Positions 1 to 8,999 of a stretch of DNA of 64,000 nucleotides are shown one piece after another. The position numbers and the translations under genes are program-made. Numbering within the stretch: the first letter of the stretch is position 1; every line of letters starts with the position of its first letter. A model generated the notes under the pieces. It made no database searches, was not told where the DNA came from, and was given only the letters and a program-made list of their open reading frames with translations. Source of the DNA: Cobetia marina (GTDB taxonomy: Bacteria; Pseudomonadota; Gammaproteobacteria; Pseudomonadales; Halomonadaceae); the NCBI RefSeq assembly GCF_001720485.1, contig NZ_CP017114.1, positions 1,178,001-1,242,000 on the forward strand, given 5' to 3'.

Positions 1-81
1 AGGCGGGAGGACGGAGCAGAAAAAGGCCTGGCTCCTTGAATATCTTGGACCAAGGCACCATATGGCAGGTCATATCCGCGC

Positions 82-110
82 TTGCCAGCGCGTGGCGGGG
101 TTTCTACAAT
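82..110 (+). promoter_or_regulatory. sigma70 promoter of tig
   Basis: TTGCCA at 82-87 and TACAAT at 105-110 are separated by exactly 17 bases, close to the sigma70 consensus. The -10 lies 47 bases before the tig start. Bases 1-81 hold no gene that I can support. Confidence 0.7.
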
Positions 111-156
111 CTTCGCCTTTATGATTCGAACGCCACCAGTGGGTAGAGGAACTTTC

Positions 157-1506
157 ATGCAAGCTTCTGTCGCAACGACTTCTCCGATCGAGCGCAAGGT
201 CACCATTACGGTGCCGGCTTCTGAAGTCGACCAGGCCGTCAACGCCCGTCTTCTGGAAACCGCCAAGACCGTTCGTCTGAACGGCTTCCGCAAGGGCCAC
301 GTGCCGATGGCAGTGGTGCAACAGCGTTACGGCAAGGACGTGCGCAACGAGATCGTTGGCGAGATCATGCGCCAGCATTACGTGACCGCCGTCACCGAAA
401 ACGAACTGAACCCGGCTGGCTGGCCGAAGATCGATGCCACCGTCGATGAAGCCGGCAAGGATCTGGAGTTCGTCGCGACTCTGGAAATCTACCCGGAAAT
501 CGAACTGAAGCCGATCGAAGGCGCTGAAATCGAGCGTCCGCAGGCCGAAGTGACCGACGCCGACGTCGAAGAGATGATCGAGACCCTGCGCAAGCAGAAT
601 GCCTCCTGGACCGACGTCGAGCGCGCTGCCGCTGACGGCGACCAGGTCAAGATCGATTTCGAAGGCTTCCTCGGTGAAGAAGCCTTCGAAGGCGGCAGCG
701 CTGAAGGCCACGAGCTGGTGCTGGGTTCCAACAGCTTCATCCCGGGCTTCGAAGAGCAGCTGATCGGTGCTTCTGCTGGCGACGACAAGGAAATCAAGGT
801 TTCCTTCCCGGCTGACTACCAGGCCGAGCACCTCGCCGGTCAGGAAGCGACCTTCAAGGTCAAGGTCCACGCCGTCAAGGCTCAGGAACTGCCGGAAGTG
901 AACGAAGAGTTCATCGCCCAGTTCGGCCTGGAAGCTGCCGATGTCGAAAGCTTCAAGGTGGAAGTGAAGAAGAACATGCAGCGCGAGCTGAAGAATGCGA
1001 TCGAGAATCGCGTCAAGCAGCAGGTGCTGGCTGAGCTGACCAAGGCCAATGACATCCTCGTTCCGCAGGCACTGGCGGATCAGGAAATCGACGGCCTGAA
1101 GCGTCAGGCAGCACAGCAGTTCGGTCTGGGCGAAGACTTCGACGTCTCCCAGCTGCCGGGTGAGCTGTTCCAGGACCAGGCCGTCCAGCGCGTCAAGACT
1201 GGCCTGCTGCTCAGCGAAGTCGTCAGCAGCAACGAGATGGACGTCAGCGACGAAGAGCTCAACGCTCGCGTTGAAGAAATGGCCCAGCAGTATCAGGATC
1301 CGGCTCAGGTCACCGAGTACTATGGTTCCAACGAACAGGCTCGCAACCAGCTCAAGTCCGTCCTGCTCGAAGAGAAGGCCGTTGACAAGCTGCTGACACA
1401 GGCTCAGGTTAAGGACGTTACCATGTCCTACCAGGAAGCCCTGCAGGCAGCACAGCAGCAGGAAGAAGCCGAAGAAGAAGCGGCAGAAGCAGAAGAGCAG
1501 GCCTGA
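157..1506 (+). CDS. tig: Trigger factor, ribosome-associated chaperone and peptidyl-prolyl isomerase
   Basis: Trigger factor docks beside the ribosomal exit tunnel and shields nascent chains. The 449-residue product has the usual length. The N-terminal ribosome-binding domain contains the docking signature GFRKGHVP near residues 44-51. The FKBP-type isomerase domain begins around residue 160 (GDQVKIDFEGF), and a helical C-terminal chaperone domain ends in a Glu/Ala-rich acidic tail. I chose the ATG at 157 because AGAGGA precedes it at good spacing and the product then starts like known trigger factors; an in-frame upstream start would add 25 unrelated residues that overlap the promoter. It heads the tig-clpP-clpX group, the usual order in gammaproteobacteria. 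Confidence 0.97.
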   Translation: MQASVATTSPIERKVTITVPASEVDQAVNARLLETAKTVRLNGFRKGHVPMAVVQQRYGKDVRNEIVGEIMRQHYVTAVTENELNPAGWPKIDATVDEAGKDLEFVATLEIYPEIELKPIEGAEIERPQAEVTDADVEEMIETLRKQNASWTDVERAAADGDQVKIDFEGFLGEEAFEGGSAEGHELVLGSNSFIPGFEEQLIGASAGDDKEIKVSFPADYQAEHLAGQEATFKVKVHAVKAQELPEVNEEFIAQFGLEAADVESFKVEVKKNMQRELKNAIENRVKQQVLAELTKANDILVPQALADQEIDGLKRQAAQQFGLGEDFDVSQLPGELFQDQAVQRVKTGLLLSEVVSSNEMDVSDEELNARVEEMAQQYQDPAQVTEYYGSNEQARNQLKSVLLEEKAVDKLLTQAQVKDVTMSYQEALQAAQQQEEAEEEAAEAEEQA

Positions 1507-1553
1507 TACCTGTCTGCTGACCTAGCGTGCTGACTTTCTGCATGTGATTCCAG

Positions 1554-1573
1554 GACCCGGCTACGGCCGGGTC
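1554..1573 (+). terminator. Weak hairpin between tig and clpP
   Basis: GACCCGGC and GCCGGGTC form an 8-bp stem around a 4-base loop, 48 bases after tig. No T run follows, so it is more likely a processing or attenuating hairpin than a full terminator. Confidence 0.35.
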
Positions 1574-1642
1574 TCTGGTCAGTGGGCAGGGTAAAGTGGC
1601 ATGCTCAATGGATATCAATGTCATCGGATGAAGGAAGCCCCC

Positions 1643-2263
1643 ATGAACGACTTCGACATCAAGAATGCAGGCGGTCTGGTTCCGATGGTTGTCGAGCAGA
1701 ATGCTCGCGGCGAACGGGCCTATGACATCTATTCCCGCCTGCTGAAGGAACGGGTGATCTTCCTTGTGGGCCCGGTTGAGGATTACATGGCCAATCTGGT
1801 CGTGGCTCAGCTGTTGTTCCTCGAGTCTGAAAACCCGGACAAGGACATCCATCTGTACATCAACTCGCCGGGTGGCTCCGTGACTGCAGGGATGGCGATC
1901 TACGACACCATGCAGTTCATCAAGCCCGACGTGTCCACCGTATGCATCGGCCAGGCGGCCAGCATGGGGGCACTGTTGCTGGCAGGCGGTGCCGCTGACA
2001 AGCGTTACGCGCTGCCCAATTCTCGTGTGATGATTCACCAGCCGCTGGGTGGCTACCAGGGCCAGGCAACGGACATCGAGATCCACACCAAGGAAATCCT
2101 GACCATTCGCGAGAAGCTGAACCGCATTCTCGCGCACCATACGGGTCAGGACTTCGACACCATCGCCAACGATACGGACCGTGACAACTTCATGGCCGCC
2201 AATCAGGCGATGGAGTACGGCCTGATCGACGCCGTGCTGGAACGCCGTCCGGACGTGGAATGA
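1643..2263 (+). CDS. clpP: ATP-dependent Clp protease proteolytic subunit ClpP
   Basis: ClpP forms the tetradecameric serine protease chamber that degrades substrates unfolded by ClpX or ClpA. The 206-residue product carries the catalytic triad at Ser107 (GQAASMGA), His132 (MIHQPLGG) and Asp181 (TDRDNF). The oligomer-handle segment [12 protein letters not shown] is also present. The ATG at 1643 follows AAGGAAG at five bases; an earlier in-frame ATG at 1601 has no comparable ribosome binding site and would add an atypical leader. It lies 84 bases upstream of clpX, its partner unfoldase, and is probably transcribed with it. Confidence 0.97.
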   Translation: MNDFDIKNAGGLVPMVVEQNARGERAYDIYSRLLKERVIFLVGPVEDYMANLVVAQLLFLESENPDKDIHLYINSPGGSVTAGMAIYDTMQFIKPDVSTVCIGQAASMGALLLAGGAADKRYALPNSRVMIHQPLGGYQGQATDIEIHTKEILTIREKLNRILAHHTGQDFDTIANDTDRDNFMAANQAMEYGLIDAVLERRPDVE

Positions 2264-2305
2264 TCCACGCACACGGCTGACCTGACGTCGGTAAACATGC
2301 ATTTC

Positions 2306-2329
2306 CGGTGACTCCCCGGGGAGTCACCG
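2306..2329. repeat. 24-bp perfect palindrome between clpP and clpX
   Basis: CGGTGACTCCCC at 2306-2317 is followed directly by its exact reverse complement at 2318-2329. The palindrome ends 18 bases before the clpX ATG. In RNA it would form a strong hairpin immediately 5' of the clpX ribosome binding site (GAGAGG, 2335-2340); in DNA it could be a dimeric repressor site. No T run follows, so it is not a typical intrinsic terminator. Confidence 0.85.
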
Positions 2330-2347
2330 CCATTGAGAGGTACGCGA

Positions 2348-3640
2348 ATGGCTGACGGCAAAGGCAAGGACGAGAACGGCAAACTGCTGTACTGCTCCTT
2401 CTGTGGCAAGAATCAGAATGAAGTGCGCAAGCTGATCGCGGGACCTTCCGTCTACATCTGCGACGAATGTGTCGATCTGTGCAATGACATCATTCGCGAA
2501 GAGGTCCTCGAAGCCGACGCCGAAGGTGATGATGATCGCCTGCCGGCGCCGCGTGAGATTCGCTCGACTCTCGACGACTACGTGATCGGTCAGGACCGCG
2601 CCAAGCGCGTGTTGTCCGTCGCGGTGTACAACCACTACAAGCGTCTGCGTGCCGGTCAGAAGGCAGTGGACGAAGTGGAGCTGGGCAAGTCCAACATTCT
2701 GCTCATCGGCCCGACCGGTAGCGGCAAGACGCTGCTGGCCGAGACGCTGGCACGCCTGTTGAACGTTCCCTTCACCATCGCGGATGCGACCACCCTGACC
2801 GAAGCGGGTTACGTCGGTGAGGATGTCGAGAACATCATCCAGAAGCTGTTGCAGAAGTGCGATTACGATGTCGAGAAGGCCGAACGCGGCATTGTCTACA
2901 TCGATGAGATCGACAAGATCTCCCGCAAGTCTGACAACCCTTCCATCACCCGTGATGTCTCGGGTGAAGGTGTGCAGCAGGCACTGCTGAAGCTGATCGA
3001 GGGCACCACTGCCTCGGTGCCGCCGCAGGGCGGGCGCAAGCATCCTCAGCAGGAGTTCCTGCAGGTCAACACGGCCAACATCCTGTTCATCGTCGGCGGT
3101 GCATTCGCCGGTCTGGACAAGGTGATCCGTGAGCGCGCCGAGAAGGGTGGCATCGGCTTCAATGCCGAGGTCAAGAGCAAGCAGGACGAGAAGACGGTTG
3201 GTCGCGTACTGGCGGATGTCGAGCCGAGCGATCTGGTCAAGTTCGGTCTCATCCCCGAGTTCGTCGGGCGTCTGCCGGTCATCGCGACATTGACCGAGCT
3301 GGACGAGGACGCGCTGGTACAGATCCTGACCGAGCCGAAGAACTCGCTGGTCAAGCAGTACTCGCGCCTGTTCGATATGGAGGATGTCGAGCTGGACCTG
3401 CGTGAAGACGCACTGCGTGCCGTGGCTCGCAAGGCCATCGAGCGTCGTACCGGCGCACGTGGTCTGCGCTCGATTCTCGAGGGCGTGCTGCTCGATACCA
3501 TGTATGACATTCCCTCGGAAGAGAATGTCAGCAAGGTGGTAGTGGATGAGTCAGTGATTGCCGGCGACAGCAAGCCGCTGCTGATCTACTCCCAGAGCGA
3601 AGAGAAGAGTCAGGGCAAGGTGGCCGGCAAGGACGGCTGA
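2348..3640 (+). CDS. clpX: ATP-dependent Clp protease unfoldase subunit ClpX
   Basis: ClpX is the AAA+ unfoldase that recognises degrons such as SsrA tags and feeds proteins into ClpP. The 430-residue product has the N-terminal C4 zinc-binding dimerisation domain (Cys16, Cys19, Cys38, Cys41), Walker A GPTGSGKT near residues 121-128, Walker B with YIDEIDK, and the RRTGARGLR sensor-2 segment. The pore-1 loop GYVG and the ClpP-docking IGF motif (GGIGF) are also present. The ATG at 2348 follows GAGAGG. It sits directly after clpP, separated by a perfect palindrome that may tune its expression independently. Confidence 0.97.
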   Translation: MADGKGKDENGKLLYCSFCGKNQNEVRKLIAGPSVYICDECVDLCNDIIREEVLEADAEGDDDRLPAPREIRSTLDDYVIGQDRAKRVLSVAVYNHYKRLRAGQKAVDEVELGKSNILLIGPTGSGKTLLAETLARLLNVPFTIADATTLTEAGYVGEDVENIIQKLLQKCDYDVEKAERGIVYIDEIDKISRKSDNPSITRDVSGEGVQQALLKLIEGTTASVPPQGGRKHPQQEFLQVNTANILFIVGGAFAGLDKVIRERAEKGGIGFNAEVKSKQDEKTVGRVLADVEPSDLVKFGLIPEFVGRLPVIATLTELDEDALVQILTEPKNSLVKQYSRLFDMEDVELDLREDALRAVARKAIERRTGARGLRSILEGVLLDTMYDIPSEENVSKVVVDESVIAGDSKPLLIYSQSEEKSQGKVAGKDG

Positions 3641-3662
3641 AGCGTCCAGGCCTGAGTCGCAC

Positions 3663-3690
3663 CAACGGGGGGCCGCAAGGCCCCCCGTTG
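3663..3690 (+). terminator. Intrinsic terminator after clpX
   Basis: A perfect 12-bp GC-rich stem (CAACGGGGGGCC with its complement) closes a GCAA tetraloop 22 bases after the clpX stop. The downstream T tract is poor (GCGTTTGCC), so termination may be partial. It implies that lon has its own promoter. Confidence 0.7.
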
Positions 3691-3785
3691 CGTTTGCCTT
3701 CGTCACTCGCCTCTCTGGCAATGTTCCTCATGACTCGCGTGCGGCTTCATTCAGCGTTGAGTTACCGCCCATGCGTCTCAGGATC

Positions 3786-3812
3786 ATTGCAAAATCATGA
3801 CCTTGCCCCCAT
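3786..3812 (+). promoter_or_regulatory. Possible sigma32 heat-shock promoter of lon
   Basis: ATTGCAAAA (3786-3794) resembles the sigma32 -35 element CTTGAAA. It is followed after 12 bases by CCCCAT (3807-3812), the characteristic sigma32 -10 core. The site is 62 bases upstream of the lon ATG. Lon is a classic heat-shock gene. The assignment is by motif only. Confidence 0.5.
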
Positions 3813-3874
3813 GGTCTCTGTATCAGAGAGCCGTGTGAGGCGGCCCACCCACAGAATACCGAGGAACGTCTGCC

Positions 3875-6283
3875 ATGGAGCAGAACGATGATCAGACCCT
3901 GACACTTCCGCTGCTGCCGCTGCGGGATGTGGTGGTCTATCCCCAGATGGTGATTCCGCTGTTCGTCGGCCGGGAAAAGTCGATCCAGGCCCTCGAAGTG
4001 GCCATGGAAGGCGACAAGAAGATCCTGCTTGCGGCACAGCGTGAAGCCAGCCAGGACGACCCGACTGCCGAGGATCTCTTCGCGATCGGGACCGTCGCCG
4101 ACATCATGCAGTTGCTCAAGCTTCCCGATGGCACCGTCAAGGTGCTCATCGAGGGCAGCTCACGCGCCGATATCCAGGCGATTCGTCTGCATGACGACGG
4201 TCACAGCATCGCCGATGTCGTGCTGCGTGACAGCCAGCCGCTGTCCGAGCGCGAGCAGGAGACCCTGGTACGCGTTCTGCTCAACCAGTTCGAGCAGTAC
4301 GTCAAGCTGTCCAAGAAGGTGCCCAATGAAGTGCTGGGCAGCCTGCAGGGCATCGAGGACCCGAGTCGCCTGGTGGATACCATCAGTGCCCACCTGTCAC
4401 TGGGCATCGATGACAAGCAGGCGCTGCTCGAGATGGACAAGGTGCGCGACCGCATCGAGCACCTGATGACGCTGATCGAAGCCGAGATCGACCTGCTGCA
4501 GGTCGAGAAGCGCATTCGTACTCGCGTCAAGGAGCAGATGGAGAAGTCGCAGCGCGAGTACTATCTCAATGAGCAGATGAAGGCCATCCAGAAGGAGATG
4601 GGTGAGCTGGATGACGTGCCCAATGAGGTCGAGCAGTATGAGCGTCGCATCAAGGACGCCGGCATGCCCAAGGACGCCGAGGAAAAGGCCAATCAGGAGC
4701 TCAACAAGCTCAAGATGATGGGCCCGACGTCCGCCGAGGCGACCGTGGTGCGGACTTACCTGGACTGGCTGTGCGACGTGCCGTGGAAGAAGCGCACCCG
4801 CGTGCGTCACGACATTGATCACGCCGCCAGGGTGCTCGATGAGGACCACTACGGTCTCGACGAGGTCAAGGAACGCATCCTCGAGTATCTCGCCGTGCAG
4901 AAGCGCGTCAAGAAGCTCAAGGGGCCGGTGCTGTGTCTGGTAGGACCGCCGGGTGTCGGCAAGACGTCGCTGGGCAAGTCCATCGCCCGCGCCACCAATC
5001 GCCAGTACACTCGCATGGCGCTGGGTGGCGTGCGGGATGAATCCGAGATCCGTGGCCACCGTCGCACCTACATCGGCGCCTTGCCGGGCAAGATCATCCA
5101 GCGCATGACCAAGACCGGCGTCAAGAATCCGCTGGTGCTGCTCGACGAGATCGACAAGCTGGGCATGGATCACCGTGGTGATCCGGCCTCGGCGCTGCTT
5201 GAGGTGCTGGACCCGGAGCAGAACGACAAGTTCGCCGATCACTACCTCGAACTGGATTACGATCTGTCCGAGACCCTGTTCATCTGTACCTCGAACTCGA
5301 TGAACATTCCGGGACCGCTGCGTGATCGCATGGAGATCATCCGTCTGCCGGGGTACACCGAGGACGAGAAGCTGGCCATCGCGATGCGCTACCTGGCCCC
5401 CAAGCAGCTCAAGGCCAATGGCCTGAAGCCGGGCGAGCTGACCTTCAGTGAAGCCTCCGTGCTCGAGCTGATTCGTTACTATTCGCGTGAAGCCGGTGTG
5501 CGTGAGCTGGAACGCCAGATCGCCAAGGTCTGCCGCAAGATCGTGCGCGAGCGCGTGGTCGCCGAGGCCAAGGAAGGTGCGCTGTCTTCCATGCACCTCG
5601 AGGCCGAGCAGGTCGAGCATTACGCGGGTGTCCGCAAGTACAGCTTCGGTCTCGCGGATGCCGAGGACCAGATCGGGCGCGTGACGGGCCTGGCCTGGAC
5701 GTCCGTCGGCGGTGAGCTGCTGACCATCGAGTCGGTGGTCACGCCCGGCAAGGGCCGTGTCAGCAAGACGGGCTCGCTGGGCGACGTGATGAAGGAGTCG
5801 GTCAGTGCAGCGCATACCGTCGTGCGCGCACGCGCCGAGTCCTTCGGTATCGAGGCTGAACGCTTCGAGAAGGAAGACCTGCACATTCACGTGCCGGAAG
5901 GTGCCACGCCGAAGGACGGCCCCAGTGCGGGGGCTGCCATGGTCACCGCGATGGTGTCCGCTTACTGTGGGCGCCCCGTGCGCTGTGATGTGGCGATGAC
6001 CGGTGAGGTCAACCTGCGCGGCGAAGTCATGCCGATCGGCGGCCTCAAGGAGAAATTGCTGGCAGCGCGACGCGGTGGTATAAAGCTCGTATTGATTCCC
6101 GAAGAGAATCGCCGTGATCTCAAGGAGGTCCCGGACACCATCAAGGATGCATTGGACATTCGCCCCGTGCGTTGGATCGATGAAGTTCTTGAGGTGGCTC
6201 TGGCGGAAAAGTCTTCAAGTGAGCCGGATGAATCTCGACAGGACGATGCCAGTGGTCGTCAGTCAGTCATCAGTACACATTGA
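3875..6283 (+). CDS. lon: ATP-dependent endopeptidase Lon (La)
   Basis: Lon is a homo-oligomeric cytoplasmic AAA+ protease that removes misfolded proteins and specific regulators. The 802-residue product has the LON substrate-binding N domain (LPLLPLRDVVVYP), a coiled-coil middle region around residues 195-275, and the AAA+ module with Walker A GPPGVGKTS near residue 360 and Walker B VLLDEIDK. The C-terminal protease domain has catalytic Ser in PKDGPSAGAA (about residue 683) and Lys in the GGLKEKLLAARR segment (about residue 726). The ATG is preceded by GAGGAACG. It lies between clpX and hupB, the common gammaproteobacterial order, and is separated from clpX by a terminator and a heat-shock-like promoter. 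Confidence 0.97.
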   Translation: MEQNDDQTLTLPLLPLRDVVVYPQMVIPLFVGREKSIQALEVAMEGDKKILLAAQREASQDDPTAEDLFAIGTVADIMQLLKLPDGTVKVLIEGSSRADIQAIRLHDDGHSIADVVLRDSQPLSEREQETLVRVLLNQFEQYVKLSKKVPNEVLGSLQGIEDPSRLVDTISAHLSLGIDDKQALLEMDKVRDRIEHLMTLIEAEIDLLQVEKRIRTRVKEQMEKSQREYYLNEQMKAIQKEMGELDDVPNEVEQYERRIKDAGMPKDAEEKANQELNKLKMMGPTSAEATVVRTYLDWLCDVPWKKRTRVRHDIDHAARVLDEDHYGLDEVKERILEYLAVQKRVKKLKGPVLCLVGPPGVGKTSLGKSIARATNRQYTRMALGGVRDESEIRGHRRTYIGALPGKIIQRMTKTGVKNPLVLLDEIDKLGMDHRGDPASALLEVLDPEQNDKFADHYLELDYDLSETLFICTSNSMNIPGPLRDRMEIIRLPGYTEDEKLAIAMRYLAPKQLKANGLKPGELTFSEASVLELIRYYSREAGVRELERQIAKVCRKIVRERVVAEAKEGALSSMHLEAEQVEHYAGVRKYSFGLADAEDQIGRVTGLAWTSVGGELLTIESVVTPGKGRVSKTGSLGDVMKESVSAAHTVVRARAESFGIEAERFEKEDLHIHVPEGATPKDGPSAGAAMVTAMVSAYCGRPVRCDVAMTGEVNLRGEVMPIGGLKEKLLAARRGGIKLVLIPEENRRDLKEVPDTIKDALDIRPVRWIDEVLEVALAEKSSSEPDESRQDDASGRQSVISTH

Positions 6284-6347
6284 TGGATATTTCTGGCCAT
6301 GCCGTTGTCGAAACGGCGGCGTGGTGCGGTTTTGCGCGTGAGGTTGC

Positions 6348-6377
6348 TTGACAGTCGTTTGAGGGCGTTGCTATAAA
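6348..6377 (+). promoter_or_regulatory. sigma70 promoter of hupB
   Basis: TTGACA (6348-6353) is a perfect -35 and TATAAA (6372-6377) a near-perfect -10, separated by 18 bases. Transcripts would start about 75 bases before the hupB start, consistent with strong independent expression of a nucleoid protein. Confidence 0.75.
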
Positions 6378-6461
6378 CTCCGCTTCGTCGCGATCGCGTT
6401 TAGCACCCGTAATTTTCGCGCTGATTTCTGGTAATTTTTTTGCAAATTCAAGGGGTGAAGA

Positions 6462-6734
6462 GTGAATAAATCCGAGCTGATCGAAGCCATTGCTGCATCT
6501 GCCGATATTCCGAAAGCAGCAGCTAGCCGTGCACTCGATGCGATGGTCGACACCGTCACTGATAGCCTGAAGAAAGGTGAGACCGTGGCACTGGTCGGGT
6601 TCGGCACCTTTACTGTCAAGGAGCGCGCTGCTCGTACTGGCCGTAACCCGCAGACTGGCGATCCGATCGAAATCAGTGCTGCCAAGGTGCCGAGCTTCAA
6701 GGCTGGCAAGGCACTGAAAGACGCCGTCAACTGA
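6462..6734 (+). CDS. hupB: Nucleoid DNA-binding protein HU-beta
   Basis: HU is a small dimeric protein that bends and compacts DNA without strong sequence preference. The 90-residue product is the normal length and contains the family signature [21 protein letters not shown], which covers the DNA-binding arm with the intercalating proline, and the C-terminal [12 protein letters not shown] helix. Translation starts at GTG (6462), preceded by AAGGGGTGA. The gene has its own strong promoter and terminator, so it is monocistronic although it lies in the lon-hupB-ppiD order. Confidence 0.97.
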   Translation: MNKSELIEAIAASADIPKAAASRALDAMVDTVTDSLKKGETVALVGFGTFTVKERAARTGRNPQTGDPIEISAAKVPSFKAGKALKDAVN

Positions 6735-6819
6735 GGTCTGCCTGCTCTTGCAGGTACCCGGTGACGTGGTGCCGCCCTGTCAGGACGTCGTTGTCTGTCA
6801 GGTCGGCACCAGGAAATCG

Positions 6820-6849
6820 AAGCGCATCGCCTGGCGATGCGCTTTTTTT
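6820..6849 (+). terminator. Intrinsic terminator after hupB
   Basis: An 11-bp perfect stem (AAGCGCATCGC with its complement) with loop CTG is followed by seven T residues. It lies 86 bases after the hupB stop. Confidence 0.9.
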
Positions 6850-6993
6850 GTGACTGATATCATGGGCAATCTGCGGTGACCCTGCTTCTGCCGCTACCAA
6901 AGGCACCTGCATCTGTCGGCGTCATGCGTATAATCAACAGTCACTGATTCGCGGCCCTAGAGGCCATTTCCTTCCCTGTAGCTCGAGGCCCGC

Positions 6994-8808
6994 ATGCTGC
7001 AACGAATTCGAGACCGGTCGCATGGCTGGGTGGCCAAGACGATCGTTGGCTTTATCGTCGTCACCTTTGCCTTCTTCGGCGTTGAGTCGATCATTGGTGC
7101 CTTCACTGGCAGCAGTGATGAGATCGCCAGCGTCAATGGCGACAAGATCAGCCGTCAGTCAGTTGAGACCGAAGTGCAACGTGCCATCCGTTCCGGACAG
7201 GTCGCTCCCGAACAGGAGCGTGAGGCACGCAATCAGATCATCACCCAGATGATCGATTCCCGTCTGCTGGACCAGTACGCTGAAGAGGGTGGATTGCACC
7301 TCTCCGAGCAACAGCTCGATCAACTGATCGTCAGCTTCCCGGAATTCCAGGATGACCAAGGCCGCTTTGACGCCGACGTCTTCCGCAATCGTCTGGCCAG
7401 CGCCGGCTACTCGCCGACGTCCTTCCGCGAGCAGTTGCGCAGCGACACCCTGCGTCAGCAGCTGACCGATGGCTTTGCCGCCAGTGCCTTCGTGCTGCCG
7501 GGCGAAGAAGAGAAGCTCAGCCAGCTTCAGCGTCAGACGCGCAGTTTCCGTTACGCCACCCTGAGTCAGGCCGACCTCGAGTCGCCGGTCACCCTGAACG
7601 AGGATGAGCTGACCGCCTGGTATGACAGCCATCAGGACAACTATCGGCGTCCGGCTCAGGTCAAGCTGGCCTATGTGCTGCTGGATCAGAATGAGCTGGC
7701 CGACGGCGGCGAGATCAGTGAGGACACGCTCAAGGCCGAATATGCCGCCAAGCGTGCCGATGCACCGCGCGAGATCGCGCACATCATGGTCGAGAAGGGC
7801 GATGATGTGGCGGCTGCGCGTGCCAAGCTCGAAGGCGCACGTGACGCACTCGCCAACGGCGAAGACTTCGCCAAGGTGGCGGCCGAGATCTCTGAAGACA
7901 GCTCCACGGCCGAGGATGGTGGTGAGCTGGGAGTGATCACCCGCGGTATCTTCGGCGAAGACTTCGATGACGCCGCCTTCGCGCTGGATGAAGGGCAGGT
8001 CTCGGACATCGTCGATACCGGCGACAGCCTGCACCTGATCAAGGTGACCGGGCTCGATATCGCGCCGTTCGACGAAATGCGTGATGAACTGCTCACCCAG
8101 GCGCGCAAGTCAGCCTCGCGTGACACCTTCAATGAGAAGGCGCAGCAGCTCAAGGATGAAAGCTTCGCGGCGGATGATCTGGCCAGCGTTGCCGAGGATC
8201 TGGATCTTCCGCTGGAGAAGACCGACTGGGTGGCACAGGACAATGACGACGAACTGCTGTCCGAGCCGGGTGTGATGGCGGCTGCCTTCGATGACGAAGT
8301 GCTCAAGGAAGGCTACAACAGCGATGTGATCGAACTCGACGACAGTCGCCGTCTGGTGCTGCGCGTGCTCGAGCAGCGTCCGGCCACGACGCTGGCCCTC
8401 GACGAGGTCAAGCAGCAGGTGCAGCGTGAAGCCAAGGCGGACAAGACCGCCAAGGCGCTTGAGGCATTGGCACAGACGCGCATCGAGGCGCTGCGTGAAG
8501 GCAAGTCGCTGGAAGGGATCGACTGGCGCGACGCAGACGACGTCAGCCGTCAGGGAGATTCCCAGCTGCCTGAGAATCTGGTCAAGCAGGCCTTCGCGCT
8601 GCCGCATCCCGAGGCAGACCAGCCGGTGTATGGCAAGGCAGCCCTCAAGGGCGGCATCGCCCTGATCGCGTTGACCGATGTAGGAGAGGCCGAGCCGGGT
8701 GACATGGACCAGTTCCTGTCGCGTCTGGCGATGCGCCTGCAGGCCCAGTCAGCCGTCGAGGGGCTGCAGGAATCCTTGCGCGAGAGTGCCGATATCGAGC
8801 GCAAGTGA
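6994..8808 (+). CDS. ppiD: Periplasmic folding chaperone / peptidyl-prolyl isomerase PpiD
   Basis: PpiD is an inner-membrane-anchored periplasmic SurA-like chaperone that meets proteins leaving the Sec translocon. The 604-residue product has a short cytoplasmic N-terminus, one membrane anchor at about residues 14-34 (VAKTIVGFIVVTFAFFGVES) and a SurA-like N-terminal chaperone region. A parvulin domain around residues 255-355 follows (REIAHIMVEKGDD, then GGELGVITRGIFGEDFDDAAFAL). A TATAAT hexamer at 6929-6934 could be its -10, but no good -35 accompanies it. It follows hupB, as in most gammaproteobacteria, but a terminator separates them. The length is close to E. coli PpiD (about 620). Confidence 0.93.
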   Translation: MLQRIRDRSHGWVAKTIVGFIVVTFAFFGVESIIGAFTGSSDEIASVNGDKISRQSVETEVQRAIRSGQVAPEQEREARNQIITQMIDSRLLDQYAEEGGLHLSEQQLDQLIVSFPEFQDDQGRFDADVFRNRLASAGYSPTSFREQLRSDTLRQQLTDGFAASAFVLPGEEEKLSQLQRQTRSFRYATLSQADLESPVTLNEDELTAWYDSHQDNYRRPAQVKLAYVLLDQNELADGGEISEDTLKAEYAAKRADAPREIAHIMVEKGDDVAAARAKLEGARDALANGEDFAKVAAEISEDSSTAEDGGELGVITRGIFGEDFDDAAFALDEGQVSDIVDTGDSLHLIKVTGLDIAPFDEMRDELLTQARKSASRDTFNEKAQQLKDESFAADDLASVAEDLDLPLEKTDWVAQDNDDELLSEPGVMAAAFDDEVLKEGYNSDVIELDDSRRLVLRVLEQRPATTLALDEVKQQVQREAKADKTAKALEALAQTRIEALREGKSLEGIDWRDADDVSRQGDSQLPENLVKQAFALPHPEADQPVYGKAALKGGIALIALTDVGEAEPGDMDQFLSRLAMRLQAQSAVEGLQESLRESADIERK

Positions 8809-8893
8809 GCAAGGAGCAACGGACGTGAGTACCGTCACGTCTCACTCGAGGCATTGCCTCCCTTGAGAATCACGTCCTGACCTCTGCCACCAG

Positions 8894-8927
8894 AGACCGC
8901 CACCCCATGGGGTGGCGGTCTTTTTTT
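8894..8927 (+). terminator. Intrinsic terminator after ppiD
   Basis: A perfect 13-bp stem (AGACCGCCACCCC with its complement) is followed by a run of seven T. A separate 7-bp inverted repeat, GACGTGA-N6-TCACGTC, lies at 8822-8841 just after the ppiD stop. Confidence 0.9.
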
Positions 8928-8999
8928 GGTTCAGTGTCGGAGCAATTTCTGGTGCAGTGTCGAGTCAATCCTGCGCACATTCCCGCAGTCACGACAGTG

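Noticed and set aside
4397..5890. Long open frame on the minus strand opposite lon (497 codons)
   Set aside because: It is antisense to a clear lon gene, has no recognisable domain and reflects the GC-rich third positions of the true gene.
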